This document shows, one piece after another, positions 34,842 through 47,847 of a DNA stretch of 64,000 nucleotides. The stretch is from Aaosphaeria pasadenensis. Its lineage: Eukaryota; Ascomycota; Dothideomycetes; Pleosporales. The position numbers and the translations under genes were made by a program. The DNA lies in assembly GCA_022813625.1 (NCBI GenBank), contig JAKLMB010000018.1:721052-785051 (forward strand), written 5' to 3'. The notes under the pieces were generated by a model that saw only the letters and a program-made list of their open reading frames with translations, ran no database searches and was not told the DNA's origin. Positions within the stretch are counted from its first letter, which is position 1, and the number at the start of each line of letters is the position of its first letter.

Positions 34842-37520
34842 GGCCGTAGAGATTAAAGAGATGAATTTTTACACATATATTTCGGGAGGAAGAGATCAAT
34901 TGGAGTCTGCATCTTCATGCGAGGTACCAGTTTCCTTTATCATCCGGCGTTGCTGCCCTGCATGGTCCAAGTTGTTGGACAGTAGACCTGCCTGCCTCGT
35001 TCTCTATAACCCATTAATGCTAGTATCGTTATTGTCCATTTCATTACTATTATAGAAGAATTGGCCGACAGCTGCACGGTGCGTTGGCAGTGAGTCGTTT
35101 GTCGTCCCTTTTGAGGGTCTAGCGGGACAGCTCAAGGTTGCCGCCTCAACGCCATCCGAGCGCGAGTACCAAGTAATCAGGATTAGGTACATTTTGTACA
35201 GTCGGGTACAGCCTCAATCAGGTCATAGAGGACACGGGAAAAGGTACCGACAGGGAAAGGCGGGCGTAGATGAATACGACCGTGCAGTGCGTCCCGACTC
35301 CCTCCCAACCCACCAAACTTGCGGACCATGACGTTGATTGCCAGGAGTCTGAGGGCGAAAAAGAAAGTGTCTGTCTGTGCATTTCCTGGGAGACCGGATG
35401 AACATGGACAGTATGATGTACGACTCGGAGTATACATCAATATTCACACAGTACTCCGTATTGCAGAGTATTGTTGCCGGGGGCAGGGTTACAGAGAGCA
35501 TGAAAAAAAATTACCGTTGTGTGCAAACCACTGAAGCACTTGAAGCCGAACACTACAGCTACAAGTAAGTACCATCATCGTCGCTACCAAGAGTCTGGAG
35601 GCTGCAGGACGCTATCGATAGATCCTCGCTTTCATTTTTGTTTGGCGAGAATTGCCGACAGAAATTGCGGTGAACGATTGTCTACAAGTACAATTCTGTA
35701 TCGAGTACTGTATGCTGGCATGGATGTCATGGTGCATTAGGACGCATGCCTTGCATTGCCTTGCATGATCATACGCGGCAATTTACTCTCTACTCTGTAC
35801 TCTGCATCGAACGTACTATCTGGGCATGTATCTATGTACATACATACGGTGTACTCTGTAATTACTCGATATCTGTCAACTGCATGCAATCCGTATCATA
35901 CGGAGGCACGAATATGGACGGTTCAAGTCTGTAGACTTCTCTACAGGTACCATGCGAGTATGTCATCATACAACTCTGAATTGTTATCATTGATCAGCGA
36001 TCGAAAGTACCATTGCGCGCGGAGCCGTGGATACTCCGTACATAGGTACGCAAACGTAAAATACAATGGCTATTTGCTGGTCACAAATTATCCTAAACGT
36101 GTTCCAGCATTCCAGGAGTTCCAAGTTGAATACTGCCCCAGAGTCCCAGACCCGACGACCCACCCAAACCCCAACGCCACGTTTGAGGAGCCACTCTATC
36201 CAGCAACTTGGGTGGTGCCTGGTTCTTCAAAAGCGACGCATCCCCCAGAAGAGTGGTTGATCAGGTATCCATCTACTGGAGCTAGAGCACTCGTCTTCTC
36301 ACGCTCTACTCCATACACTTGCACCCAGCCTACACCTCTCGTACAGGATCTCAACATCCTAATTAAAACTGTATGATCCCCAGCCAGGATATCATTACTG
36401 TTCAGTGGTCGACTGCTTCACTGTTCTTCCGTCAATCGTCAGCGACGAGACGACAACGTCATGCTCTTTCGTAGTAGCAAAGGACAAGTAAGTTGGCCAA
36501 CACGACCACGCTTGCCAGCGCAGAGGCCTACCTGAGCACCCCCAAGGGCCCAAGCTACGCCTCCCACCCCCCCATGCCTCTGGTCGTCCCCTACCAAAAC
36601 ATTCATTATTATTGCAAAAAGGAACAACGCCATGCGCGGCCAGCTCTTGTTCTCACTGCGCGTGTCATGGAACCTGACCGAAATGAAATTGGCATTATTG
36701 AGACTGGAGCAGATGGTATACTTTGCGGTCGCATCCCGAGCGATCCAAATACAAATTGACATCATTATTGTGGAAAGGGGTGGCGCATACCCTTTATAAC
36801 TTATAAGCCGGTGGATTATGGTGCTCCGTTCTTCGAAGCGTCAAACAAAGCCCCCACTCCTCGCGGCAGTACTGCCTGCATTAATCGTTGTATGCAAATA
36901 GTTATTCGCATCCATCTCTCCAGCCTTACGAGGAGTTACAAGCACAGTCCGAGGGCCTAAAGAGTGCTCGCCGAGAGGCACGCGCCTCCATCTGCGGAGT
37001 AAAGTGGGCATTGACATCATGGATGGTTAATGGCTTCCTCCCCTTGAGGTCTATCATGAAATGCTCCGCAACTAGGTCTCAAAAGCGAGTCTGCAAGAGA
37101 CTGAATAGGGCTGGAATCCAGGTCATTATTGTTATCATTATCATTATGCTACCAAAAGAGTTGAGCCGAGGCCGGTTGGCCGGACGTGTTTCGCTAGTTG
37201 ACTATGTACTCCCAAAACGCCAGCCATTTTGCTTTTTCAGCATCATTATTACTCTGTAGACATGTTTCCTCTCAAGCTATTTTTCTTCATCAAGTCCTCC
37301 CTACCTCGTAAAAAATCAAGATATTTATCGCCTCATTAGATCGGTAGTTCGCCAGGCACTAGGAAATTATAATCTCTAATTTACTACGGGAATTAGGAAG
37401 TTCTGGATACACCTTATTTTTAGCATTCTTGTGCAGAGAAAAATGAGATAAAATTACACAAAAATATTAATACAATTACGATAGAGATATTTGCCCATAA
37501 TGGTAGTCCCACCAGCCTTC
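34842..37520. other. Long intergenic region with scattered short motifs
   Basis: About 2.7 kb without a supported gene. Copies of TACTCCGTA and close variants recur (about 35454, 36030, with related TACTCTGTA near 35795-35855). The open frame at 35756-36376 is built largely from these TACTCTGTA-like runs and shows no family pattern. The last 250 bases before the BBE-like gene are AT-rich. Confidence 0.45.
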
Positions 37521-39584
37521 CTAATGCCTCTTATGATGCAAGAACCGTTTGTGGTGTACGGACCTCGCCGGGGTTCGTCTTCTAACATTCCTTAGAAGAA
37601 ACCCGCCATTCTGTAACCTCTGGAAAATTCCCGCAGGGTCGTATGCCGAGCTAACGTCTTGCATAATAGCCAAATTTTCAGCTGTATAGGTCTCAAGTGG
37701 ATTTTGAGTGTACGAGGCATCGTTCATGAACTGGTATGGCAAATATACGTTCCTCGCTTCCGCAAGAGATTTGACATCGGCTCCGTAGGTTTGGAGCATA
37801 TCATGTGCGGCCTGATCATCGTCAAGAGACGACCACTCCACAAGCGAGGCGTGCCCTGTATGGTGTCAGCAAGGCGTGTTGCCCTATCTCTTACACAGGA
37901 GCTGGACCTACAGCTTTGAGGCACTTGGGGAATCCCCATAATATTACCACCCTGCATCTTCCCGGCCGCAACAGCAGCGGAGCCCATCGGTTGGATTGTA
38001 TAAGACAGGTTCGCAGATGGTGCGCTTGAGCTGTTCAGTAAACTTCTGTATCTTTCGTACACATCGGTATACAAGTCCAAAGATAATTCGTAGCTGACAA
38101 CATGTGGCTCTCTCCTGTCAAAGATGGTTAACACCTATAGGGTTGTTCTCGATTGTAACACCTTAACCTTACCTCACAGCAACGATTGGACCCAACGAGC
38201 TTGCTATGTCGGCAAGTGTTCCGTTTGTCGGGGGAACAAGTACAGTCATTGGCTTGATGTCATCAAATGCTGCAAAACTGCTTGGGTTCACGGCCTGGCC
38301 ATCGACGCTTGCATAGACCTTGCCGACTAGAATCCCACCAGGTTGCACATTTGCATGGAATCCTATTCTTGGATCCTTCTCCATCGCAAGCTGCGTCTGG
38401 ATCGTCGCATTGAGCACTGCTTTGTAGTCGGCATTTGCGTAGAAGTCAATCGCGTACCAGATATCTCGGATCGGATAAGTACGTAAAGTGAACTCGGTGA
38501 CGATTGCTGTCATGTCAGTGATAACCTAAGATTATAGAAATCTAGCGACATACCAAAGTTCGCCGCACCCCCTTTGAGAGACTTGAAGAGCTCAGTGTGG
38601 CTTGTCTGGTTTGCGTTGACCACGGTCGAATTCGCGAGGACACACTTTGATAAATTAGTCTGCTGTCCTATTGCTTTGGTCGCAGATTCTTTGTTATAGG
38701 ACTGACCTTGAAGTTCACCACGTTATCCGCTCCCAGGCCGTGCATGTTTGGGAAAAAGAACATGCCTCCTAAATGATGTCAAAAATATGATTCGAACTCC
38801 CCGACCAGTTTTCTTACCGCCAAGCAGGAAACCAGGCACGCCCACTTCACCGGTGCGCCCGCCAACGACTGCACGTCCATAGTTAGTGCTAAGATATTCA
38901 TAGACTCTGCTCCATCTGTTGCCAGGCCCAGTGATGAGATTCCCGTCTTCACCTCCCTGCACCTCCAGTCGATTAAGATCTTGCATGTCAATGAGCACGC
39001 CGTTGTCACCAACGCTCGCAAATCCGGAGTTAGCGTTGTGTCCACCCCCTCGAACGGCAAACCTCACACCTAGATGGGTTATCACTTTCATAGTGGCAGC
39101 GACTTCTAGGGTGTTTTTAGGTCGGATGAAACAGGCTGCCGGAAGCCAACATGTTTGAGACCTGTGAGTTCTCAGCATCCTATTCTCTGATACTTAGAGA
39201 AGATACGTACCAGTGTGCCTCCCTTTCCTGGGTATATTGCGGCTCTTGAGTGATGGCTGCCCCTGGGAACAGATAGCTCGAGATGATACATGCCACAACA
39301 GCCTTCTGGGGGGATCCAGTAACGTTAGATGCAGACGATAATGCGTCCAGTGTGACGGATAAATTCGAAATACGATTTCGAAATTGGTGGGCCAATGCTT
39401 TTTCTTCCGGTTCAGTTGCAATGAAAGATGATACCACAAGTTGCAACTCCTCGGACAGGGACGCTTGGTTCGATAATGGCGGGCGAGTCTCCTCAACTGA
39501 TAATGATAGAGGCGATACTCTTTCACCAGAAGCAGTGGCCAAAGACAGCCAAAGTGTGGCCGCAGCGAATATGTGTTTTAACAT
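37521..39584 (-). CDS. BBE-like FAD-linked oxidase (PCMH/FAD_binding_4)
   Basis: Seven exons fit with the frame closing exactly: 39584-39211, 39161-38818, 38768-38707, 38644-38554, 38506-38173, 38114-37897 and 37855-37521, giving 585 aa. The start MLKHIFAAATLWLSLATASG is a signal peptide. The PCMH FAD domain contains FAVRGGGHNANSGFASV, where H166 is at the covalent-FAD histidine position, and later GFLLGGG. The end, SSAYDPAGIFQRLQNGGFLLRNV, is the usual closing motif (YDP.g.Fq). A secreted glucooligosaccharide/berberine-bridge-type oxidase is likely; many such enzymes act on secondary metabolites or sugars. The sixth splice pair is the least certain. Confidence 0.83.
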
Positions 39585-42510
39585 CTGGAAACTATAATTG
39601 CCTATGGAGATATTAGTTTGTGCTTCAACGTGCATTCGTTCAGTTAAGCAACTAATTAAACCTAAAAATTATAGGATCATTAAAGCATCTCGGGAGGATG
39701 ACTACCGGTTCGGGAACACGGTATCAAGGTCTAGGATTGCCCGATAACAGTTGTTGTAAGTACCGACGGACACCGATTGATACAGTAACGATCTGCCGTA
39801 AGCACCGAATCAGCACATACGAATCTATATCAGTATGGTGTCGTGTGAAGAAATCAGTATCATTCTATGGTGATAAACTGCTACCAATATGTTCAAGTCA
39901 CCGCCTGAGGCCTTGTCGATTGGGAATGTTAAAGCATGCGCAGAATTATTATGTACTTGGCTGGTTGAGGTAGCGCTAGCATCATCAATCCTCTCGTCTT
40001 GGTGAATGGGCAAATATTGATTAACTAATCTGCGAAAGACAGCTACTATAGCATTCATTCATGCTAAGATAGATAGATACAGTAATCCTCATTTGATGGG
40101 TACACGACTAACTATAAGCATTGAACCGCATGTCAGTGCAGGTAGTGCTTATTTTTACTGCATCATGTCTGCCTGGTCATCGGTACCACGTACCGCCCAA
40201 TACTAGGATAGGTACATACAAGGTACAGCTTAGCTGCAAAATGACATGCGCAGCTGCTATGGCGGTTGATATTGGTAGGAGGTTACACGCATCTTACGCT
40301 GCACGTAAGAGTGATACTAGGAGCAGAAAGGCATCCAGTTCGTCAAATATGTCGCCACAACTGCTGATAATCAGCTGGGACTTCGAAGAGAGTGAAATAA
40401 GTACACAGCGAAGAGTTTGATAAAATTCAGCGGTATCTGATAACGCAGTGGCCAAGGTCAGTACTCTCTCTCAACATCTATCCTCGCTTGTAGATCTTCT
40501 CGAAGGCCTAAAGACCCACCGCATACGCTACAACGGGCCCCAACAGTCCTTGTCAATATCATAGGCCCGACTTTTCAGAGGTGTCGGAGAAGTTTGCCGA
40601 GTAGATGGCGAAGAAGTCGTTCATTCACGAGATGAGCTCACATTGTGGTAAGTAGATGCTTCTGGTGGAATCCCTTCTAATCGCGGTGGCTGCTGAGCTG
40701 TCTGTTCAAATAATCGGAGAACAGTAATTTGGCGAATGCGCTGATGGCCGAACCGCGCAATCGATTACTAGAGCTATGAATCCGATCTTTGCTGGAGAGG
40801 TAGCGTGAACAAAAGAGGGAATTGCGAAGAAACAGTCTCTTGACTTGCTGCTCAGCCCTTTGCTGAGCCTACTGAGTTGAGTCATTCGATGATTGGGGAG
40901 CTGACCTGATTATTGGGAGCCGGATAATTGTCACTTATCGATTGGTGATTCGTACAATCTTTGCAACAATGGCACTCGTACCTCTAGTGGTTGTTGTACA
41001 TTTCAGGAAGTTTACCGGGCGTTCTTCCCCAGTCTACGTCGGTTGCTTAGCCTTCGCACGCCGTCTTCAGTTGCAGTATTAGTAGCAGGCCCAGGTCTGG
41101 CATTCAAGCGATTGATGAAACTCAGTAGTGAACAGATGAATCAACTTGGTGCTAAGATGGGTGCGCCAAATTCCAAGATCAGCACGAGAACCCGATGAGG
41201 AAAAATCGATGGGGGCACGACCATTGCTGAGCTGCGCAAGACTACTTCTTGTCACTCATAGGACATTCACCATTGAATAGTCTTGCGACCACTTTTATGG
41301 TATGTGAGTAGTAGTGGTGAAACTGCAAATGTTGTGTTACTGACCTGTACGTATTACGAACTACCCTGTCGTTCCAAGCCAGGAACAATGATCAGCTAAG
41401 CTTGCCATGCTTGCCATGCTTACAAGATTGAATGCTTATTATTGGGGAGATTCGTGCGTCTACCGGATACGTAAGGAGCATGACCGGCCCGTACCAACGG
41501 TGCGAAGCCATAGGCCTCCCGTGTTTCGCTGTAGTCATCCAACAAGAAACCTCGGCTGTGCTAGCGATCGCATACTATGTACGGAGTAAGTGCTGTCCTA
41601 TCATTACTGTATGTACCACTCACTACTTTACTCCTGACCGACTACTACTGGCACGGCTCGTGTCGTGCAGACCAAGGAAGTGGTGGCTCTTGGGTGGTTA
41701 CAAGGTGGTGGTCTTGGTGACAAGTTGGTGTGGGCAGTATGTTATAATTAGTGGATTAGGGATATGCGGGCGGGAAATGTAGATCAGCTTTCCGGATTTT
41801 CCGGGGTGAAGTCGCCGGATTTCAGCTACACCATGCTTCCCGAGTCGGAACACCTTCACGAGGAGATGAAATGATTTGGGTCCTTTGGAACAATCATGGA
41901 ATTCAGGATCGGAGCAAGTTGAAATATGTTATTTGTAGTGATCACCTAGGATACGAATTCTCATGTACGTGTGGTTTTCCCCATACTCCACAGTATCTCC
42001 GGTCTCCACAATCCGCACTCCACCCTCCCGGGCATCGTTGGCACTACATCCCAAAATGGCATTTCCGTCGGATTATCATCGCCTCCTGCACTGGCCTGGA
42101 TCGACGTGCCCACTCGGACGATAGGACGACTAATTGACCACCAATTATACAAACGAGCAAGGGGTAAGACCAAGAATTGGCGTCCACTGCTCGATTATGA
42201 GTGAACGGGATGCTTGGGCATTGGCTTGAGCATCGTCTTTAGCACGCACAAATCCCGCCAATTATGCGTGCTGTGACTTGCCAGGGAGCATGTTGGATAC
42301 TCTTCCGGGTGCCAACCCCCCGCATGAACCATCCTCGTGGGAATCTCCCCCGCAAAGATACGAACTAGCGGTATAGCATGCCAATAACAGCTTCGGATAA
42401 AGAATTATATTAAGCAGTAGAGATGCCTTTACTATACAGCAGACGAACATCAAGGGTGAGAAAAGTATTCTGTTCTACCTCTGCCCATCATCGCTGGCAA
42501 CAGAATCATC
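39585..42510. other. Long gene-free region
   Basis: About 2.9 kb without a supported gene. It contains a TACGGAGTA motif near 41578 and a small direct repeat (TGCCATGCT, about 41405-41420). Short open frames are not supported by any family pattern. I see no terminal repeats that would mark a recent insertion. Confidence 0.4.
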
Positions 42511-44263
42511 ATGGCCACCAATCCACCCACAACCGCGAACCAAATCATGCAGAAAAGCTCGACCGAGCAGATCGATCATGTCAAATCTATCGATCCGGCC
42601 GAAAAGCCACAGTTCAATGTCGAGATGGATAGGTTCGGTGCAGTGACCAAGACGAACCCGGAGGAGATCGCGTTGGTGAAGAAGATTGACCGATACATGC
42701 TTCCAGTCCTATGGCTGATGTACTGTGAGTCGATTGCAGTCGCGACACTTTGGACCAGAATGCTGATCTGCTCATTTGATATACAACAGTCTTCAATTTC
42801 CTGGACAGAAACGCAATCGTCAATGGAAAAATCAACCACCTGGATAAGGATCTTGGTATGAAAGGCACCGAATACAACACCTGTGTGAGCATCTTCTTCG
42901 TCGGGTAAGTGCTATCTTGTTCCCCTTTATCAACAGCAGACGCGACTCACATATACTGTCAGCTACCTCATTGGCCAAGTTCCCTCCAATATGATCCTCA
43001 CCCGTGTCAAACCTGCGTGGTACATGGCCGGATGGATGATGGCATGGGCAGTCGTCAGCACACTCATGGCTATTGTGAAGGATTACCACGGCATGCTAGC
43101 TGCTAGGTAAGCGAAAATCAATGTAGTTCGATCTGACTTTCATGCTAACCATCTATAGGTTCATTTTGGGTGTAGTCGAGGCCCCATTCTACCCCGGTGG
43201 ACTGTACATGATAAGCATGTTCTATACTAGGAAGGAGACCGCATCTAGGTTGTCAATCTTCTATACCGGAAACTTGCTCGCAAGTGCATTTTCCGGTCTT
43301 ATTGCTGCTGGCATCTTCGAAGGCTTGGATGGTAGAAATGGTTGGGAGGGGTGGAGATGGTTGTTCCTCATCCAAGGCCTTGTCACAGGTAAGACAGACT
43401 TCTTGATGCAACCTTTCCATTCGGTTCACTAAAAGATAACAGTGCTCGTTGCTGTTGCTGCTTTCTTCCTCCTCCCGAATGCGCCGCTCACAACTAGATG
43501 GCTCACTCCCGCCGAGAGGCAGCTGGCGCATGATAGAATCGTCTTTGACACTACTGGAAAGCAGGAGAAGGTCAATGTGTGGAAAGGTCTCCGAGAAGCT
43601 TGCGTGGATTATCGTACATGGGTCTTTGCACTTATGCAGAATCTCCATCTTTCCGCAAATGGCTTCAAAAATTTCCTCCCGACCGTTGTTCAGACCTTAG
43701 GTTTCAGTAGGACGGTAACACTAGTGTTGACATGCCCAGTAAGTACTTTGACTAATCACGTCTTACTTATAGTTATTGACAATCTGTAGCCATACCTTTT
43801 GGCCGGTGTCATCTCGGTCCTCGTATCTTGGTCTTCTGGGAAGCTCAACGAACGTACCTGGCACATAACCCTTTCTAAACTGGTTGCTATTGTTGGTTTC
43901 ATGGTCGGAACCTTGACCCTGAATGTCGGTGCCCGCTACTTCGCAATGGTGCTGTTTGTTGGCGCAACATATGGCGTCAACAACATCAACTTGGCTTGGG
44001 CGGCCGCTGTTCTGGGCCAAACAAACGAGAAAAAGGCCGTCGTTTTGGCAATCGCAAACACACTTGGAAACCTATCCTTCGTCTACACTCCATACCTCTG
44101 GCCGGATTCTTCCAAACCGCGGTATTCTATGGCCATGTGGGCATCAGTCGGGTTCTCAGGCGGCGTTATCGCGTGCGCGTGGGTGTTGAGATTTATCATG
44201 CAAAGGGATAATAAGAAGCTGAGGGCACTTGACAGCGAGACGATCAACTTCTACGTCTACTAA
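42511..44263 (+). CDS. MFS transporter, allantoate permease (Dal5)/ACS family
   Basis: About six exons, beginning at 42511 and ending at 44263, give roughly 490 aa. The start of the membrane part, KKIDRYMLPVLWLMYFFNFLDRNAI, joins exon 1 (to 42724) and exon 2 (from 42790) and is the hallmark of the anion:cation symporter (Dal5-like) family. GYLIGQVPSNMILTRVKPAWYMAG and RFILGVVEAPFYPGGLYMISMFYTRKE follow. Twelve helices can be counted. Relatives move allantoate, nicotinate, pantothenate, biotin or sulfonates. The nearby TauD gene makes a sulfonate/organic-acid substrate possible, but this is inference. Confidence 0.87.
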
Positions 44264-44784
44264 GCCACCTTGTTGCTCGCGACCTAAATATTGTTGGAGA
44301 TGTCGATTACTTTGCGAATGGTTAGCTATGTGGGCAAAGTCTATCCTATATGGCAACCATATTGTTGTCGTAGGTAGGGGTACCCTTGATCGACCAATGT
44401 CTCTGTCATAGCACTTAGATCCAGCATCCGAATGTTCTTACTTCCTTTCATAATTGCACCCAGGACTTGAGTGCCAAATGCGTCTGACTGTTCTAGTACC
44501 TCATCAAATCCCGCTGTTGAGTTTATTTAATGCTCCCATCGATGAACCCGATCCTTTCCCTCTGTGAATGAGTCATCTCTGCGGACAGCCTCCCTACTGG
44601 AGTAGCTGAAACAATGCACAAAATAGTCGGGGATACATCATGACTGACACATTTAGAATTTGGAGGGATATCGCCATGAGTATGTCCAGGTAAATACATA
44701 CACTGAACCTCCTGATAATACCTACAGGAGCTATCTAGTCTCACCAATGGTGGCATTGGCCAACTGTAGCATACTGTATACAAA
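44264..44784. other. Intergenic region (convergent genes)
   Basis: About 520 bases between convergent genes. Nothing coding is seen. Confidence 0.45.
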
Positions 44785-46628
44785 TTATATTGCCATCATA
44801 CGCTTAGGTGGCAGCACAGTAGGCACAGGCGGTCGGCTAGTCGTCCTCGGCAGCTCTGGGACAGCGACGGTGGGTACGCAAGCGCAAGCGCTGCTAACCT
44901 TTGCTACGACATCCTGCTTCTCTCCTCCACACGCTTCGCTCGCATAACTCGGGATGGTAGCTCCGTCCCGTTGTCTGGCAAGGAAACTATGACAAAACTC
45001 CGAACCAGCTTCCAAACGACCCTCGATACTGCTGGCACGAAGAGATGTCAAGCAGCCATTAGCTTCGCACACCGGTGGTTTTGGACAGTCCTTATCAGTC
45101 ATCTTGACCACGAATGATCCTCGCTCAATGGTGTGGACGAAAATGAAGCCGGATTTGAAGTAAGCATAAGACGACCACGAACCAAGGAATGCGACTGTGC
45201 CGCCACCTTCATTCTCATCATCCTCTGGGTAAATGTCGAAAAAGCCAGCCTCACAGATTTTCCCTCCACTGGGATCTTCCGTTACAGACCTGGCATCATA
45301 GACAGTCAAGCCGTTTCCATAGTTGGATTGATACAAGTGGCCATCGATCATGTACTGATTATGGTCGATAGACCGCCTCTTTCCGGCGAAGTTGCCCGTA
45401 TAGTGGGGGTTTTCAAGATCACGAATATCGAAAATATGAGTCGTCGGCAATCCCTTGGTCATTGGTCCAACCTTTGCATCGCGTTCGTCGAACTCGTCGT
45501 CCAAAAATATGTATTCCTGATTCTCCTCGTCGTTCACGACACCTTGATGTACGTATTCGGCACCAGGGTAACTGGTAATCGATATGATATTGGTGGTATT
45601 GCCCACTTTGTCTGATACATCATAGATAGTCAATGTGTCCTCGTTGTAGCCGTAGCAAATGTCGCGGCCGCGGTAACGGGTGTCTGGACCGCGGTATACC
45701 AGGCACTGAGCGTCGTGGACATAGCCGTCACCTGCTGCACAACCAGGGCTGTATGGATTGGAAGGATCGGTTATGTTAATATAGATCAGCCCACCACGGC
45801 AGGGAAGATCGCCCCGGACTCTGATAGTTTCATTGCCACCAACAGATCCGACTGCGATTGCATAGTTGAGTTCTTCGTTGACAACAATGTTGTGCGTCCT
45901 TCCCACGGGAAGTTCGTTCCAAAAGCCTGTCAGATCATCCTGAGAAAAGATGGTCGGCGTGTCGGGATCGAGATCAAGCAATTTCTTCATATCGAAGATC
46001 TGAACGCCCGAGTCAATTGCCTCAGAACCGATGATTGCAAAGTCGCGGACAACTCGGATCTCTCTCCACCTCGAGCCGACAGGATCGTATTGGGGAAGCC
46101 GACCAATATAGCTTAGCTTTCCTTCACTCGTTATCTCTGCGAAAGCTGTCCCATCAAATTGGCCAATGGCAACGAATTCTCTGCCTTCTTTTGAGGTCCA
46201 ACCCCACGAAGATGAACCCTGACCTGCCTCACTGCCGAGGTCGGCATGGGAAAGGAAGTGGTAGAGATCGATCTGTAGATGTGAGACACGAAGCAATGAT
46301 ATTGAGATTTTCAACTTACGTTGTTACATCTAAAAGTATTGTTAAAGTCCCCAGGTATAGCAGCTGCGAACCCATTTTCGCATTTCGTGTACCCTAGTTC
46401 AGGATATTGAGTACTATTCATCTGGCCAGACGCAATTTCGGCGTCCCATTGTCGCTAAAAAAAAAGAAATCAGAGGGAGATGAACTGTCTTTGGGACTCA
46501 GGGAACATTACAAGCTTCATGCGCATGATGCGCTCGTGCACTGCTCCCGACGCATAATCCTCCTTTGAGTACGCAGCAGCGCTTGTCAAGCCCACCAGGG
46601 CAGTACCAAATGTAAGAAGTGAAAGCAT
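44785..46628 (-). CDS. Secreted LVIVD-repeat/choice-of-anchor-B-type protein
   Basis: Exons 46628-46512, 46454-46320 and 46272-44785 give 579 aa. The start MLSLLTFGTALVGLTSAAAYS is a signal peptide. Repeated units such as FVAIGQFDGTAFAEITSEGKLSYIGRLP, GVQIFDMKKLLDL, GLIYINITDPSNPYSPG and THIFDIRDLENPHYTGNF are LVIVD-type beta-propeller blades. This is the fungal family often annotated 'regulatory P domain-containing protein' or 'choice-of-anchor B'. A Cys-rich tail follows. It is probably extracellular or cell-wall associated, with unknown binding partner. It looks intact. Confidence 0.82.
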
Positions 46629-47847
46629 CTGCGCGATTTTCTCTAGACAAGTCGCTGAGCTGTACAGGCCTGATACGGACGACTTCCAATGATTTCAACA
46701 AAGAAATGAATGAGTTCTTATACTTCTCAGACATGGAAGTCGGATCGCATGCGTCATGGCGCCGCTTCTTGTGTGACGGCCTATACGGACGATATCAACC
46801 TCATTCAATGTTGTGATTGGAGATGCTGATAGACAACTCTTGGCCACCACGGAGCAAGAACAATAGACAGTGAGATGACTATTCTTGGCCATTTACTGCC
46901 TTCCCAGTTAGACCATGGCGCACGCGTGAACGGTCTTGAGTTATGGAGGCGATCTTGGGGCAGACCTTGGGCCTTGGCTCAGCATCTGGGTACTTTGGTA
47001 TCTTGTAAGCTTACGGGGCAATTAATGGGATTTACAGCCTGGGGCGACACTACCAAGGAATTGCAATTGCATAGAAAGAAATTGCAAGGAAATACATCTA
47101 TTGATAGGGTAGCATCATTAATAATAGTGATATAGTAATGGTAGGTAAGTTGAATGCAGAACACGATGACGAGGATCTGCAACTATCCAAGAAATTGGTC
47201 CAGCGCCGAGCGGCCGAACCTCCGGGAATGACAGTCGGCTGGGCGGTGGACGAGGGGGCGGAGTTGCCTACACGCACATGCACTTCTAGTAGGTTGTGGG
47301 GTAAACAGTGAGTTCCCTTCACAGTCTGAACGCTGAATACTTCAATACTGCTAAATAAACTCTACCATAGACCCGATGCTTGGAACAAGCTGGCTTCCCT
47401 TTCTCAGTTTGATTCCTGAAGGCTTGAAGGGATCCTCCATGTGCTATTTTATCAACACAATCATCTACTGAGAACCGTGATTGTGAATCCTTCCCTACTG
47501 TAGCTAAAGATCCTAGTGAATTGGCCTCGCGTTTGATCATTGCTCTCGGGCTACTGCTAGGCGTTAGTGGAACTTCTGATGAGTTGTTTTAGTCTACACT
47601 GTCGTGCACGAAAGGGTTCACAAAGATCCTTCAAGTGGACTCATATTAACTCAGCATTCGACAATCAAACCATTAGTTTAATAGTACTAAGTCATTGTGT
47701 GGATATGATGCCTTCGATACACAGTATTTGGTCTTCATAATTGGTCGCGATAAGCAACGACTCTTGATCTGCATCCAGCTAACCCAGTCAAGATGTGAAT
47801 ATGAATGTGGCCGTTCATTCAGAAGCATTGCTTTGCCAAAACGATGA
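46629..47847. other. Intergenic region
   Basis: About 1.2 kb. The open frame that extends past the TauD stop on the minus strand (to 47673) has no conserved content. Nothing else is seen. Confidence 0.45.

Noticed and set aside
35756..36376. 206-codon plus-strand open frame
   Set aside because: It is built largely from TACTCTGTA-type repeat words, has no family pattern, and lies in a region with several equally long overlapping frames. Treated as chance.
36439..36765. Minus-strand frame of 108 codons with a hydrophobic run
   Set aside because: No conserved pattern, overlapped by an opposite-strand frame of similar length, no plausible intron joins.
40121..41782. Short plus-strand frames of 60-116 codons
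   Set aside because: No family pattern, start context or intron joins; expected by chance in about 2.9 kb of gene-free sequence.
45133..46116. Plus-strand frames across the LVIVD-type gene
   Set aside because: Shadows of the minus-strand gene, whose repeats and signal peptide are clear.
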